23,721 nucleotides of DNA. Source: DASPKS01 sp035628035 (GTDB lineage Bacteria > Bacteroidota > Rhodothermia > Rhodothermales > Rubricoccaceae). Each line of letters starts with the position of its first letter. The stretch's first letter is position 1. A program made the translations under genes and the position numbers. The stretch lies in the NCBI GenBank assembly GCA_035628035.1, contig DASPKS010000248.1:1-23721 (forward strand), given 5' to 3'. This document shows positions 7,681 to 15,141 of the stretch, piece by piece. Below the pieces are notes generated by a model that was not told the origin of the DNA, searched no databases, and saw only the letters and a program-made list of their open reading frames with translations.

Positions 7681-7713
7681 GGAAAATACCGGGACCCTCG
7701 CTCCCTTCGCAAT
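7681..7713 (-). promoter_or_regulatory. Possible promoter for the L,D-transpeptidase gene, close to its ATG
   Basis: On the minus strand ATTG (7713-7710) is followed after 21 nt by TATTTTCC (7688-7681). These match TTTG at 3 of 4 positions and TAnnTTTG at 6 of 8. The box ends only 7 nt before the ATG at 7673, so the transcript could be leaderless or nearly so. Confidence 0.35.
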
Positions 7714-7732
7714 GGCCGTGCCGGTGCCCGCT

Positions 7733-7746
7733 CCCCCCACGGGGGG
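7733..7746 (-). terminator. C6/G6 hairpin downstream of the M1 lipoprotein gene
   Basis: CCCCCC (7733-7738) and GGGGGG (7741-7746) can pair as five base pairs with a 4-nt loop. The hairpin lies about 100 bp past the stop of the M1 lipoprotein gene and upstream of the L,D-transpeptidase promoter candidate. There is no T-run, so the terminator role is a guess. Confidence 0.25.
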
Positions 7747-7847
7747 CGTTTCAGGCCCATTTTCGGCGAAGACCGCCCACGATCACCGGCGCATCCTGGA
7801 ACGGAGGGTTTACGATTCCGCCGCTCAACCGTCTTACGTGGGCAGCA

Positions 7848-9365
7848 CTAGCGCACGCGCAGCAGGACGCCAACCGGCTCCACCTCCGGGCGCTCGGGGC
7901 CGGGCAACACGGCCTCTCCAGCGAGCGCGGAGACCGCGCGCTCGGTGCCGCCCTGACGGATCAGCAACTCGAACGGGAGTCGGGCGAGCGTGCCCTCGTC
8001 GCCCTCGACGTGCCACCGGAGGCGGCGTGCCTCGGCGTCCCAGGTCGTCGGGAGCGTGGGGATGGGGCGTCCGTAGACCCAGTAGCGGAAGAACGGGGCG
8101 AGGTCCTCCCCGCTCTCGGCCTCGAACGTGAACTTGACCGTGGTCGTCGTGAGGGGACGGTCAGCCCACTCCTGCGCGAGGCGCCGGACCGCGCGGAAGA
8201 ACGCGGCGTCGCCCACGCGGAGGCGAAGGAGGTGGAGCACGCTACCCCCCTTCCCATAGGCCGTCGCGGTCAGGACCTCCGAGGGGTGGCGGTAGCGCGC
8301 GGGCACAAGCGGCCGCTGCGCATCCCGGAGGGAGAGCTGCGTCATGAGCACGCGCTGGCGCTGGGCGATCTCCGGTCCGTCGAGCCGCTCGTAGACCACC
8401 GTCGAGAGGTAGGTGGCGAACCCCTCGGCGAGCCACAGCTCCCGCCAGTCGGCCGGCACCACGTCGTTCCCGAACCACTGATGTACGGCCTCGTGGATGT
8501 TGATCTCTTCGACGGCGTTCTGCCCGTCGTAGACCGTGTAGAGGTCGGCGCGGAGGAACGGCATCGCGGCGTTCTCCATCCCGGCGAATTCCATCGGCAC
8601 CTGCACCGTCCCGTACGAGACGTAGGGGTACGGCCCGAGGAGTTCTTGCAGGGTGTCGAGGACGGCTGCGGTGCGCGCGAGCAGTGGCGCCTTATCGGGT
8701 TCGAGGAGGTGGTGCCGGATGGGGATACCGCCGGCCGACGTGTCGGCGACCTCCGTGAAGTCGGCGACCGCAAAGGCGAAGGTGTACGTCGGCGCGTCGG
8801 CGGATAGGTGAAAACGGAAGCGGCCGGGCGTACCCGCCGGTGCCGGCGTGCCGGACGCGACGACCTCGACGCCGGGAGGCACGTCGAGCGTGAGGTCGAG
8901 CGCGGCGGGGTCGGACGGGACGTGGAGGCCGGGCAGCCACCCCGCCCCGCGCGTGGGCCACGCGTCGGTGTAGACGACGGTCTGCCCGGCGGCCTCCGCC
9001 CGGTAGACGCCCTCCTCCGGCACGCCCCGGTAGACGACCTCGACGGCCGACAGCGTATCGCCGTCGAGGGGAACGGAGAGGGTGCCGTCGCGGTGCGTGA
9101 TGCTCACCGTGCGGCCGTTCACGCGCACGGCGCGGACCTCCATCGCGTCGTCGAGGGCGAGCGGGAGCGCGGCCAGCCCGGCGGGGTGCCGCACGTCGAG
9201 GCGGACGCGGCCCGAGAGACGGAGCGTGGCCGGGTCGAGGCGGAGGTGGACCGTGTAACGCTCGACATCTACCCCTTCGGGAGGATGACTCGGGGGCGCC
9301 GGACGGCAGGCCGCAATGGTTGCGAACAAGCCGACAACCGTCCGGGCCAGCGCCGCCCCGCTCAC
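7848..9365 (-). CDS. M1-family aminopeptidase, predicted lipoprotein
   Basis: This 505-residue protein starts at a GTG. The leader is a lipoprotein signal: a hydrophobic stretch ending in a lipobox, TIAAC, with C20 as the lipidated residue. The mature enzyme should be membrane-anchored in the periplasm or on the surface. Zinc ligands are HEAVH at 291-295 and E314 in WLAEGF. GMEN at 262-265 is the canonical M1 aminopeptidase motif, and Y249/Y251 precede it in the beta-hairpin region. It is shorter than PepN and ends soon after the catalytic domain with a beta-rich tail. The GTG start is supported by its 4-nt overlap (GTGA) with the stop of the upstream gene, which implies translational coupling. 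The longest ORF extends 78 codons further into that gene and is rejected. Confidence 0.9.
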   Translation of the reverse strand: MSGAALARTVVGLFATIAACRPAPPSHPPEGVDVERYTVHLRLDPATLRLSGRVRLDVRHPAGLAALPLALDDAMEVRAVRVNGRTVSITHRDGTLSVPLDGDTLSAVEVVYRGVPEEGVYRAEAAGQTVVYTDAWPTRGAGWLPGLHVPSDPAALDLTLDVPPGVEVVASGTPAPAGTPGRFRFHLSADAPTYTFAFAVADFTEVADTSAGGIPIRHHLLEPDKAPLLARTAAVLDTLQELLGPYPYVSYGTVQVPMEFAGMENAAMPFLRADLYTVYDGQNAVEEINIHEAVHQWFGNDVVPADWRELWLAEGFATYLSTVVYERLDGPEIAQRQRVLMTQLSLRDAQRPLVPARYRHPSEVLTATAYGKGGSVLHLLRLRVGDAAFFRAVRRLAQEWADRPLTTTTVKFTFEAESGEDLAPFFRYWVYGRPIPTLPTTWDAEARRLRWHVEGDEGTLARLPFELLIRQGGTERAVSALAGEAVLPGPERPEVEPVGVLLRVR

Positions 9366-10006
9366 TCGCCTACGCAGCCGCCGTGCGTCTCGCACAGGAT
9401 CTCGACGTTGCCGCGCTGCCCCTCTCGCGGGAACTCGATCCGCACCCACGCGGCTGGCCGATCCGGCTTCGGCGTGAGGTGGAACCACACCTCCTCCTCG
9501 TTCCGCTCGCGGAGCCACCGGAGCGCGGGCGGCCCGAACTCGCCGCCGGTGCCGTAGAGGACGCCGCGGTGCCGGAAGTAGACGTACCCTTCGTCCCACG
9601 TCATCACCTCCACCTCGTCGCCGCGCTGGATGCGCAGTTCCGGCTGAGTGGGCGGCTCACCGTCCGGGTCCCAGAACACGTAGCGGACCTCCCCGAACCG
9701 TTGCGGCTGCTCGATGGTCACGTCGCGCGTGGCGACGGCGCGGGCCGGCGTAGTCACCACCGTCAGCGCGTCGTCCCAGTCGTTCGCCTCTATGCGGCGG
9801 CCCGCCGCGACGGTGCGGACGACGCGCCCGCGCGGGTCGGGCTCGGCGTAGCCACGGATCTCCTGTGTCGTGCGGAAGACGAAGTCCGCGGGGTCGCAGT
9901 CGCAGAGCACACCGGGGACGGCGAACGCGCCCGCGAATTGGGGCTGCGCCGCCGCGGCGCCCGCCGTGAGCGCGAGAAAGAGAAGGCAGGCGACGCGCAC
10001 GATCAT
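9362..10006 (-). CDS. Secreted 214-aa protein, possibly SH3-like, unknown function
   Basis: A signal peptide is clear (MIVRVACLLF through AAAAQ, residues 1-21). The mature part has Cys at 35 and 37 (LCDCDP) and again at 205 and 211 (ILCETHGGC), which could form disulfides. Residues 50-100 (IRGYAEPDPRGRVVRTVAAG, then IEANDWDD) resemble a bacterial SH3 repeat. GDEVEVMTWDEGYVYFRHRG at 129-148 could be a second such unit, so it may bind peptidoglycan or peptides. I do not recognise a named family. The ATG start overlaps the fabI stop as ATGA, and its own stop overlaps the M1 start as GTGA, so it is the middle of a translationally coupled trio. Start and product type are secure; function is not. 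Confidence 0.75.
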   Translation of the reverse strand: MIVRVACLLFLALTAGAAAAQPQFAGAFAVPGVLCDCDPADFVFRTTQEIRGYAEPDPRGRVVRTVAAGRRIEANDWDDALTVVTTPARAVATRDVTIEQPQRFGEVRYVFWDPDGEPPTQPELRIQRGDEVEVMTWDEGYVYFRHRGVLYGTGGEFGPPALRWLRERNEEEVWFHLTPKPDRPAAWVRIEFPREGQRGNVEILCETHGGCVGE

Positions 10007-10872
10007 GCCGCGTCGTCGTTCGCCCCCTCCAGCGCGGCCAGCCGCTCGACGACGGTGTCGGAGATCCCCATCGTCGAGAAGCCGCCGTCGTGGTAGAGCG
10101 TCTGCATCGTGACCATCCGCGCGAGGTCGCTCAGGAGCGTCACGCAGTAGTCGGCGCAGGAGGCGGCGTCGGGGTTGCCGAGGGGGGCGATCTTCTCGGC
10201 GAAGGTGAACATCGCGTCGAACCCCTTGATGCCGCTGCCGGCCGTCGTCCGCGTGGGTCCCTGCGAAACAGCGTTGATGCGGATGCCGCGCCGCCCGAGG
10301 CGGTACCCGAGCGAGCGGACGATGCTCTCCAGCAAGGCCTTCGCGTCGCCCATCTCGCTGTACTCGCTGAAGACGCGCTGGGCACCGATGTAGCTGAGCG
10401 CGAGGATCGACGCCCCGTCGGCGAGGGCCTCGGCGTCGAGCGCGGCACGGACGACGCGGTGGAGCGAGACCGACGAGATGTCGAGTGTCTTGAAGTACCA
10501 CTCGTAGTTGAGCTCGTCGTAGGGCTTCCCCTTCCGGACGTTGAGCCCCATCGCGATGGAGTGGACGACGAAGTCGACGGGCCGTCCGAAGTGCGCCTTC
10601 GCCTGGTCGAACACGGCGCGGAGTTCCTCGGCGCTCGTCGCGTCGGCGTAGACGATGGGGCTCCCGTCGGTCTTCTCGGCAAGCCCTTCGAGCTGGCCGA
10701 AGCGCTTGGTGATGGGCGCGTTGGAGAGGAGGAGGCGGGCCCCCTCGCGGTGGGCGGCCTCGGCGATGACCCAGGCGAGGGAGTGCGCGTCGAGCGCGCC
10801 GAAGACGACGCCGACCTTGTCGCGGAGGAGGCCGAACCCCTCGGCCGGGATGGTGAACGAAGCGGCGGGCAT
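10003..10872 (-). CDS. fabI: Enoyl-[acyl-carrier-protein] reductase FabI
   Basis: This 289-residue short-chain-dehydrogenase-type enzyme catalyses the last step of each fatty-acid elongation cycle, reducing enoyl-ACP with NAD(P)H in the cytoplasm. The nucleotide loop is FGALDAHSLAW at 24-34, as in Bacteroidota FabI. The catalytic pair is Y171 and K178 (Y-x6-K in YSEMGDAK), with INAVSQGPTRT at 199-209 and the IKGF segment that covers the substrate and triclosan pocket. The ATG at 10870-10872 is preferred over a GTG 11 codons upstream, because that extension (Pro/Ser/Leu) is unlike the family and falls in an inverted repeat. It is the first gene of a coupled trio; its TGA overlaps the next ATG by 4 nt. 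It lies 54 bp downstream of the receiver gene. Confidence 0.95.
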   Translation of the reverse strand: MPAASFTIPAEGFGLLRDKVGVVFGALDAHSLAWVIAEAAHREGARLLLSNAPITKRFGQLEGLAEKTDGSPIVYADATSAEELRAVFDQAKAHFGRPVDFVVHSIAMGLNVRKGKPYDELNYEWYFKTLDISSVSLHRVVRAALDAEALADGASILALSYIGAQRVFSEYSEMGDAKALLESIVRSLGYRLGRRGIRINAVSQGPTRTTAGSGIKGFDAMFTFAEKIAPLGNPDAASCADYCVTLLSDLARMVTMQTLYHDGGFSTMGISDTVVERLAALEGANDDAA

Positions 10873-10876
10873 GAGC

Positions 10877-10926
10877 GGAGGAGCAGAGATGGAGGAAGGT
10901 AGCACCGTCCTCCGATTTGCTCCTCC
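10877..10926 (-). repeat. Nested inverted repeat filling the receiver-fabI gap
   Basis: The outer arms GGAGGAGC (10877-10884) and GCTCCTCC (10919-10926) are perfect. Inside them, GGAGGAaGG (10891-10899) and CCgTCCTCC (10905-10913) pair with one mismatch around TAGCA. The structure starts right after the receiver stop and ends 4 nt before the fabI ATG. It may terminate the receiver transcript or act as a structured fabI leader. Confidence 0.55.
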
Positions 10927-11412
10927 TCAGTCGCGCTTCCGCGTGATCCAGACGTGGCCGATCTCGCCCGTGCTGCCGTCGCCCTGTGGTGGCGGGGCGA
11001 GGAGGGTCGCCACCTTCTCGAGGAGCGCCGCCTTGAAGACGGGCTTCGAGATGTAGTCGTCGAAGCCGGCCTCGATGCAGCGGTCGCGGTCGTCGGGGTA
11101 GGCGTAGGCCGTGAGGGCGAGCACGCGGGTGGCGGCGAGGCCTGGCTCACAGCGGATCTGCTGGACGGCGTCAATCCCGCTCATGCCGTCGCAGAAGTTG
11201 AGGTCGAGGATCGCCAGCGCGACGGGGTGCTCGCGGAGGAGGTCAAGGGCCTCCTCGGCTGTGGCCGCCTCTAGGAGGTCGTAGTGCTCGCGGAGGTAGA
11301 TCGTCAGGAGCCGCCGGTTCTCGGGGTAGTCGTCGGCGATGAGGACGAGGGGGCGGCCGGCGCGGGGGCGGGCCTCGTCGGGGGCGGGCCGGACGGGCGG
11401 GGCGGGATGCAT
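10927..11412 (-). CDS. Stand-alone receiver-domain response regulator
   Basis: This 161-residue protein is a single CheY-like receiver with a Pro-rich N-terminal tail (1-20) and a short C-terminal extension (about 141-161). Key residues are present: acidic pair D27-D28 (IADDYPEN), phospho-acceptor D70 (AILDLNF), T101 (LALTAYA) and K123 (ISKPV). ENRRLL and the AYAYPDDRDRC-EAGFDDYISKP pattern resemble receivers of hybrid histidine kinases. There is no output domain, so it would act through protein contact or a phosphorelay. No kinase gene is nearby. The ATG at 11412 was chosen because upstream codons are low-complexity. It follows suhB on the same strand with a 136-bp gap, and fabI follows after a structured gap. 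Confidence 0.88.
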   Translation of the reverse strand: MHPAPPVRPAPDEARPRAGRPLVLIADDYPENRRLLTIYLREHYDLLEAATAEEALDLLREHPVALAILDLNFCDGMSGIDAVQQIRCEPGLAATRVLALTAYAYPDDRDRCIEAGFDDYISKPVFKAALLEKVATLLAPPPQGDGSTGEIGHVWITRKRD

Positions 11413-11500
11413 CGGGCCTCGGGCGGATTGGGGGTGCGGACGGCCCTCCGGGGCGGCCGTTCCCGCCGGCCCCTTCAGGCCCAGCGGGTGTCGCGGGTAT

Positions 11501-11516
11501 CGGCCCGGCCGGGCCG
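11501..11516. repeat. 16-bp perfect palindrome upstream of the receiver gene
   Basis: CGGCCCGGCCGGGCCG is a perfect GC-only palindrome located about 90 bp upstream of the receiver ATG, between it and suhB. It could be an operator or part of a terminator, but such palindromes also arise by chance in DNA of this composition. Confidence 0.3.
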
Positions 11517-11536
11517 GTGTTAAGGCCCCCTCGGTG

Positions 11537-11557
11537 AAAAAAGCGCGGTCAGGGCGC
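11537..11557 (-). terminator. Weak intrinsic terminator-like site at the suhB 3' end
   Basis: On the minus strand GCGC (11557-11554) and GCGC (11546-11543) can pair around a 7-nt loop and are followed at once by six T (11542-11537). The stem is only 4 bp and overlaps the suhB stop codon, so the call is tentative. Confidence 0.35.
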
Positions 11558-12388
11558 GACGCTTTCCCGCGCGGCGTAGGCGTGGGCGAGGGGCCCGCAC
11601 GCCTCGGCCAGCGCCGCGTGGAGGCGTCCGTTGCTCGCCACGAGCCCCCCGGAGAAGACCGGATCATCCCCCGCCGAGAGCCCGGTCACACACCCCCCGC
11701 CCTCCCGGACGAGGAGGACGCCCGCGGCCACATCCCAAGGCGCCAGCCCCCCCTCGAAGAACCCGTCGAACCGGCCGCAGGCCACCCAGGCGAGGTCCAT
11801 CGCGGCGGAGCCGTGCCGGCGTACCCCACGCGTGGCGCGAATGAGCCGCTCGAACGTCTCCAGGTAGCCGTCCACGTAGCGGTAGTCGCGGAAGGGGTAG
11901 CCCGTCGCGAGCAGCGCCGCATCGAGGGCGCCGGTCTCTGCGACGCGGGCGGGCCGCCCGTTGACCGTGAGCCCCTCCCCGCGCACGGCGACGAACCGCT
12001 CGTCGTACGACCCGTCGAGGACGACGGCTACGGCGAGGTTGGGACCCTCCTGGAGCGCGATGGAGACCGCCCAGGGCGGGATGCCGCGCGTGAAGTTGGT
12101 GGTTCCGTCGAGGGGGTCCACGATCCAGCGGCGACCTTCCGGGGCGGCCTCGACTTCCCCCTCGGTCCCCTCCTCCCCCAGCATTACATCGCCGGGGAAA
12201 GCGGCGAGGAGGTGCTCGGCGATGATCCGCTGCGCCTCCTCGTCCACGAAGGTGACGGGGTCGTGGACGCCCTTGTCACGGATGGCGCTCGCCTCCACCT
12301 GCCCGGCGCGGCTCCGGATGAACGCGGCGGCGGCCCCCGCGGCGGCAAGGGCGACGTCGCGCTCGCGGGTATAGGGGGAAGGGTTCAT
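11549..12388 (-). CDS. Inositol monophosphatase family protein (SuhB-like)
   Basis: This 279-residue cytoplasmic enzyme is of the Mg2+-dependent, Li+-sensitive phosphatase fold. The metal-binding signatures are complete: GEEG at 71-74, DPLDGTTNF at 91-99 and WDVAAG at 218-223 (D219). VTFVDEEAQ near residue 45 matches the family's D-x-VT-x-D segment. The substrate may be myo-inositol-1-phosphate or a related sugar or nucleotide phosphate (FBPase IV and CysQ-like members share these motifs). NFTRGIPPWAVSIAL favours the inositol-phosphatase subgroup over CysQ. Length is normal. It is divergent from ftsK, with 116 bp between starts. A -7-like box lies just 4 nt from its ATG. Confidence 0.92.
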   Translation of the reverse strand: MNPSPYTRERDVALAAAGAAAAFIRSRAGQVEASAIRDKGVHDPVTFVDEEAQRIIAEHLLAAFPGDVMLGEEGTEGEVEAAPEGRRWIVDPLDGTTNFTRGIPPWAVSIALQEGPNLAVAVVLDGSYDERFVAVRGEGLTVNGRPARVAETGALDAALLATGYPFRDYRYVDGYLETFERLIRATRGVRRHGSAAMDLAWVACGRFDGFFEGGLAPWDVAAGVLLVREGGGCVTGLSAGDDPVFSGGLVASNGRLHAALAEACGPLAHAYAARESVAP

Positions 12389-12392
12389 CCTG

Positions 12393-12400
12393 CGAAGTTA
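12393..12400 (-). promoter_or_regulatory. Possible -7 element very close to the suhB start
   Basis: On the minus strand TAACTTCG (12400-12393) matches TAnnTTTG at 7 of 8 positions. It ends 4 nt before the ATG at 12388, which would give a leaderless mRNA. I see no good -33 TTTG at the expected distance, so confidence is low. Confidence 0.3.
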
Positions 12401-12440
12401 GACCCCACCTCCTGCACCGGCCGGCGGAAGCGCCAGGCGC

Positions 12441-12471
12441 TTTGTGCCGGCGGCCGGGCGTGCTATTTTCG
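12441..12471 (+). promoter_or_regulatory. Bacteroidota-type promoter for ftsK
   Basis: A perfect -33 element TTTG (12441-12444) and TATTTTCG (12464-12471), a 7-of-8 match to TAnnTTTG, are separated by 19 nt, within the family range. The expected transcription start is about 12476-12479. This argues that ftsK begins at the TTG at 12505 and not at 12442, which would lie inside the promoter. Confidence 0.6.
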
Positions 12472-12504
12472 CGCAGCCCCAGCCGGCGTCCCTCACCCGC
12501 CCCG

Positions 12505-15132
12505 TTGAGCCAGCCCCGTTCCCGCTCGAAAGGTCGTCCCGCGCGTCGGCGCGGCAAGGGGGAGTCGCCGTCCATCCGTGCCACGCAGCAGCGGAAGCAG
12601 GAGGTGCTCGGGCTGGTCCTCCTCGTGCTGGCGTTCCTCCTCGGCCTCGCGCTCCTCTCCCACCGCGCCGCCGACGACGCCCTCGTCCGGGAGACCCCCT
12701 GGGGCGAGTTCTTCGACCTCGGCGAGAACCGGACGCAGAACTGGCTCGGGCCCGTCGGTGCGGCGGCCGCGTACGCGCTCGTCACGCAGCTCCTCGGTTA
12801 CCCGGTCCTGCTCCTCGTCGTCGCGATGGGGGCGTGGGGATACGTGCTGTTCCGCCAGCGGAAGCCCATCTTCCTCCCCCTCCTGACCGGGCTCGCCGCC
12901 CTCTCGGCATTCCTCCTGGCGAGCCTGCTCGGCTGGTTCGAGCCGCGCACGGAGGCCGACCTCTCGGCGTGGAGCGGGGCCGTCGGACGCGGCGTGGCGA
13001 GCGGGCTGGAGCACCTCCTCGGCCCGCTCGGCGCGTTCGCCCTCCTCGCCCTCGCCCTCGCCGTCACCGCCCTTCTCTACGCCGACCTCGACCTCCAGCG
13101 GTCCATCGACCGCGCCGAGGAGTTTTTCTTTCGCGTGCGGGACGGGGCGCGGGAAACGTGGGCGGCCTTCCGGGAGGGCTCGGAGGAACGGAAGCGGCTC
13201 CGCACGCAGATCCTCGACGAGCGCCGGAAGCGCCGTGAGGCCGACATGGCTGCACGCGAGAAGCGCCGCCGCGACCGCGAGCCGGCCGTGACCGTGAAGG
13301 CGGCCCCCCTGCCCCCCATCGAGCCACCGCCGGAGCCCCCGCGTGTGGAAAGGCCGGAGCGATCGCCGCGCCAAGAACCCGCCCGCCAGGAGTCGGCTCG
13401 GCCGGAGCCGCCGGAAGCGCCCCGCCCCATCGCCCTCAACGACCTCTTCGCCCCGCCCGTCGAGGAGGACGAGGTCGCGCTCGTCGACGATCTCGTGCGC
13501 GAGCACCGGGGCGTCCCGCCTAGCTCGACCTCCGACGGTGGGCCCGCGCTCCACATCCACGGGCCTGTGGAGGAAGAGGCGGCCGATCTCGACCGCGAGC
13601 GAGCGGCCGTGCCGCTCCAGCCCGACGCCCACGCCGTCCCCTACACCTTCCCTTCCATCGAACTCCTCGAGGCGCCCGACGGCAGCCAGCACCTCGACCG
13701 CGAAGAGATCGAGGAGCACAAGCAGCTCCTCCTCGACAAGCTCGAGACGTACAACATCGAGATCACCGAGATCGACGCCGTCGTCGGGCCCACCGTCACG
13801 CGGTACGAGCTGACCCCCGCGCCCGGCGTCAAGATCTCCCGGATCACCGCACTGGAGGACGACCTCGCGATGGCGCTGGCCGCCCCGGGCATCCGCATCA
13901 TCGCGCCGATCCCAGGCAAGAGCGCCATCGGCGTCGAGATCCCCAACCGGACGCGCGAGCTGGTGCGGCTGCGCTCGCTCCTCGCCACGGCGAAGTTCCG
14001 CGACGCCCGCGCCGCCGGGATGGCCCTCCCCATCGCCATCGGGAAGGCCATCGAGGGCGAGGTGTTCCTGGAGGACCTCACGCGGATGCCCCACCTCCTC
14101 ATCGCCGGTGCGACGGGGTCGGGCAAGTCGGTCGGGCTCAACACCCTCATCACGGGGCTGCTGTACGCGTGCCACCCGGCCGACCTCAAGTTCGTGATGA
14201 TCGACCCGAAGAAGATCGAGCTCAACGCGTACGGCGCCCTCGTGGACCACTTCCTCGCCATGCCCGAGGACGCCGAGGAGCCGATCATCTCCGACTTCGG
14301 GCAGGCGGCCGGCGTCCTCCGGTCGTGCGAGCGCGAGATGGAGCGGCGCTACGACCGCCTCGCGGCGGCCGGCGTGCGCGGGATCAAGGAGTACAACGAG
14401 AAGGTGGCGCGCGGGAAGCTCCGCGCCGAGGACGGCCACCGCCACCTCCCCTACATCGTCGTCGTAGTGGACGAGCTGGCCGACCTCATGATGACCTCGG
14501 GCAAGGAGGTCGAGCCGCCCATCGCGCGGCTGGCGCAGATGGCCCGCGCCGTCGGGCTCCACCTCGTCATCGCCACGCAGCGCCCGAGCGTCGACGTCAT
14601 CACGGGGCTCATCAAGGCCAACTTCCCCAGCCGCGTCGCCTACCAGGTGGCCTCGCGGATCGACTCGCGCACGATCATCGACGGCGGTGGGGCGCAGCAG
14701 CTCGTGGGCAACGGCGACCTCCTGTACATGAACGGCTCGCGGCTGACGCGGCTGCAGGGGCCGTTCCTCTCCGTCGAGGAAGTCGAAGCTGTGACGGCGT
14801 TCGTCGGGGCGCAGCCCGGCGCCGGGCCCTACCTCCTCCCGCCGATGGAGGCGCCCCCCGAGGCGCGCGAGGCACCGGGCGACGCGGACGACGACGGGGA
14901 GCGCGACGACCTCTTCGAGGAGGCCGCGCGGATCATCGTGCGGAGCCAGCAGGGCTCGGTGAGCCTCCTCCAGCGGAAGCTCTCGGTGGGGTACACCCGC
15001 GCGGCGCGGCTCGTAGACCAGCTCGAAGAGGCCGGCGTCGTCGGCCCGTTCGAGGGGTCGAAGGCGCGCGAGGTCCTCGTCCGCGATGAGATGGAGCTCG
15101 ACGCGCTCCTCTCGGCCGGGCCTCAGGGCTGA
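12505..15132 (+). CDS. ftsK: DNA translocase FtsK/SpoIIIE
   Basis: This 875-residue protein (from a TTG start) is an inner-membrane-anchored ATP-driven DNA pump that clears and resolves chromosomes at the division septum. An Arg/Lys-rich N-tail is followed by about four membrane helices (about residues 33-200). A charged and Pro-rich linker (about 215-350) comes next, then the alpha/beta motor. Walker A is GATGSGKS at 535-542 and Walker B is VVVDELAD with D656-E657. The C-terminal gamma winged helix spans about 801-869 (RKLSVGYTRAARLVDQLEEAG) and reads oriented DNA motifs. No ATG exists near the start; candidates are TTG 12442, GTG 12460 and TTG 12505. The last is preferred because the promoter-like site covers the others. 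PurK starts 9 bp after its stop, suggesting one transcript. Confidence 0.93.
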   Translation: MSQPRSRSKGRPARRRGKGESPSIRATQQRKQEVLGLVLLVLAFLLGLALLSHRAADDALVRETPWGEFFDLGENRTQNWLGPVGAAAAYALVTQLLGYPVLLLVVAMGAWGYVLFRQRKPIFLPLLTGLAALSAFLLASLLGWFEPRTEADLSAWSGAVGRGVASGLEHLLGPLGAFALLALALAVTALLYADLDLQRSIDRAEEFFFRVRDGARETWAAFREGSEERKRLRTQILDERRKRREADMAAREKRRRDREPAVTVKAAPLPPIEPPPEPPRVERPERSPRQEPARQESARPEPPEAPRPIALNDLFAPPVEEDEVALVDDLVREHRGVPPSSTSDGGPALHIHGPVEEEAADLDRERAAVPLQPDAHAVPYTFPSIELLEAPDGSQHLDREEIEEHKQLLLDKLETYNIEITEIDAVVGPTVTRYELTPAPGVKISRITALEDDLAMALAAPGIRIIAPIPGKSAIGVEIPNRTRELVRLRSLLATAKFRDARAAGMALPIAIGKAIEGEVFLEDLTRMPHLLIAGATGSGKSVGLNTLITGLLYACHPADLKFVMIDPKKIELNAYGALVDHFLAMPEDAEEPIISDFGQAAGVLRSCEREMERRYDRLAAAGVRGIKEYNEKVARGKLRAEDGHRHLPYIVVVVDELADLMMTSGKEVEPPIARLAQMARAVGLHLVIATQRPSVDVITGLIKANFPSRVAYQVASRIDSRTIIDGGGAQQLVGNGDLLYMNGSRLTRLQGPFLSVEEVEAVTAFVGAQPGAGPYLLPPMEAPPEAREAPGDADDDGERDDLFEEAARIIVRSQQGSVSLLQRKLSVGYTRAARLVDQLEEAGVVGPFEGSKAREVLVRDEMELDALLSAGPQG

Positions 15133-15141
15133 CGCCAGAGG

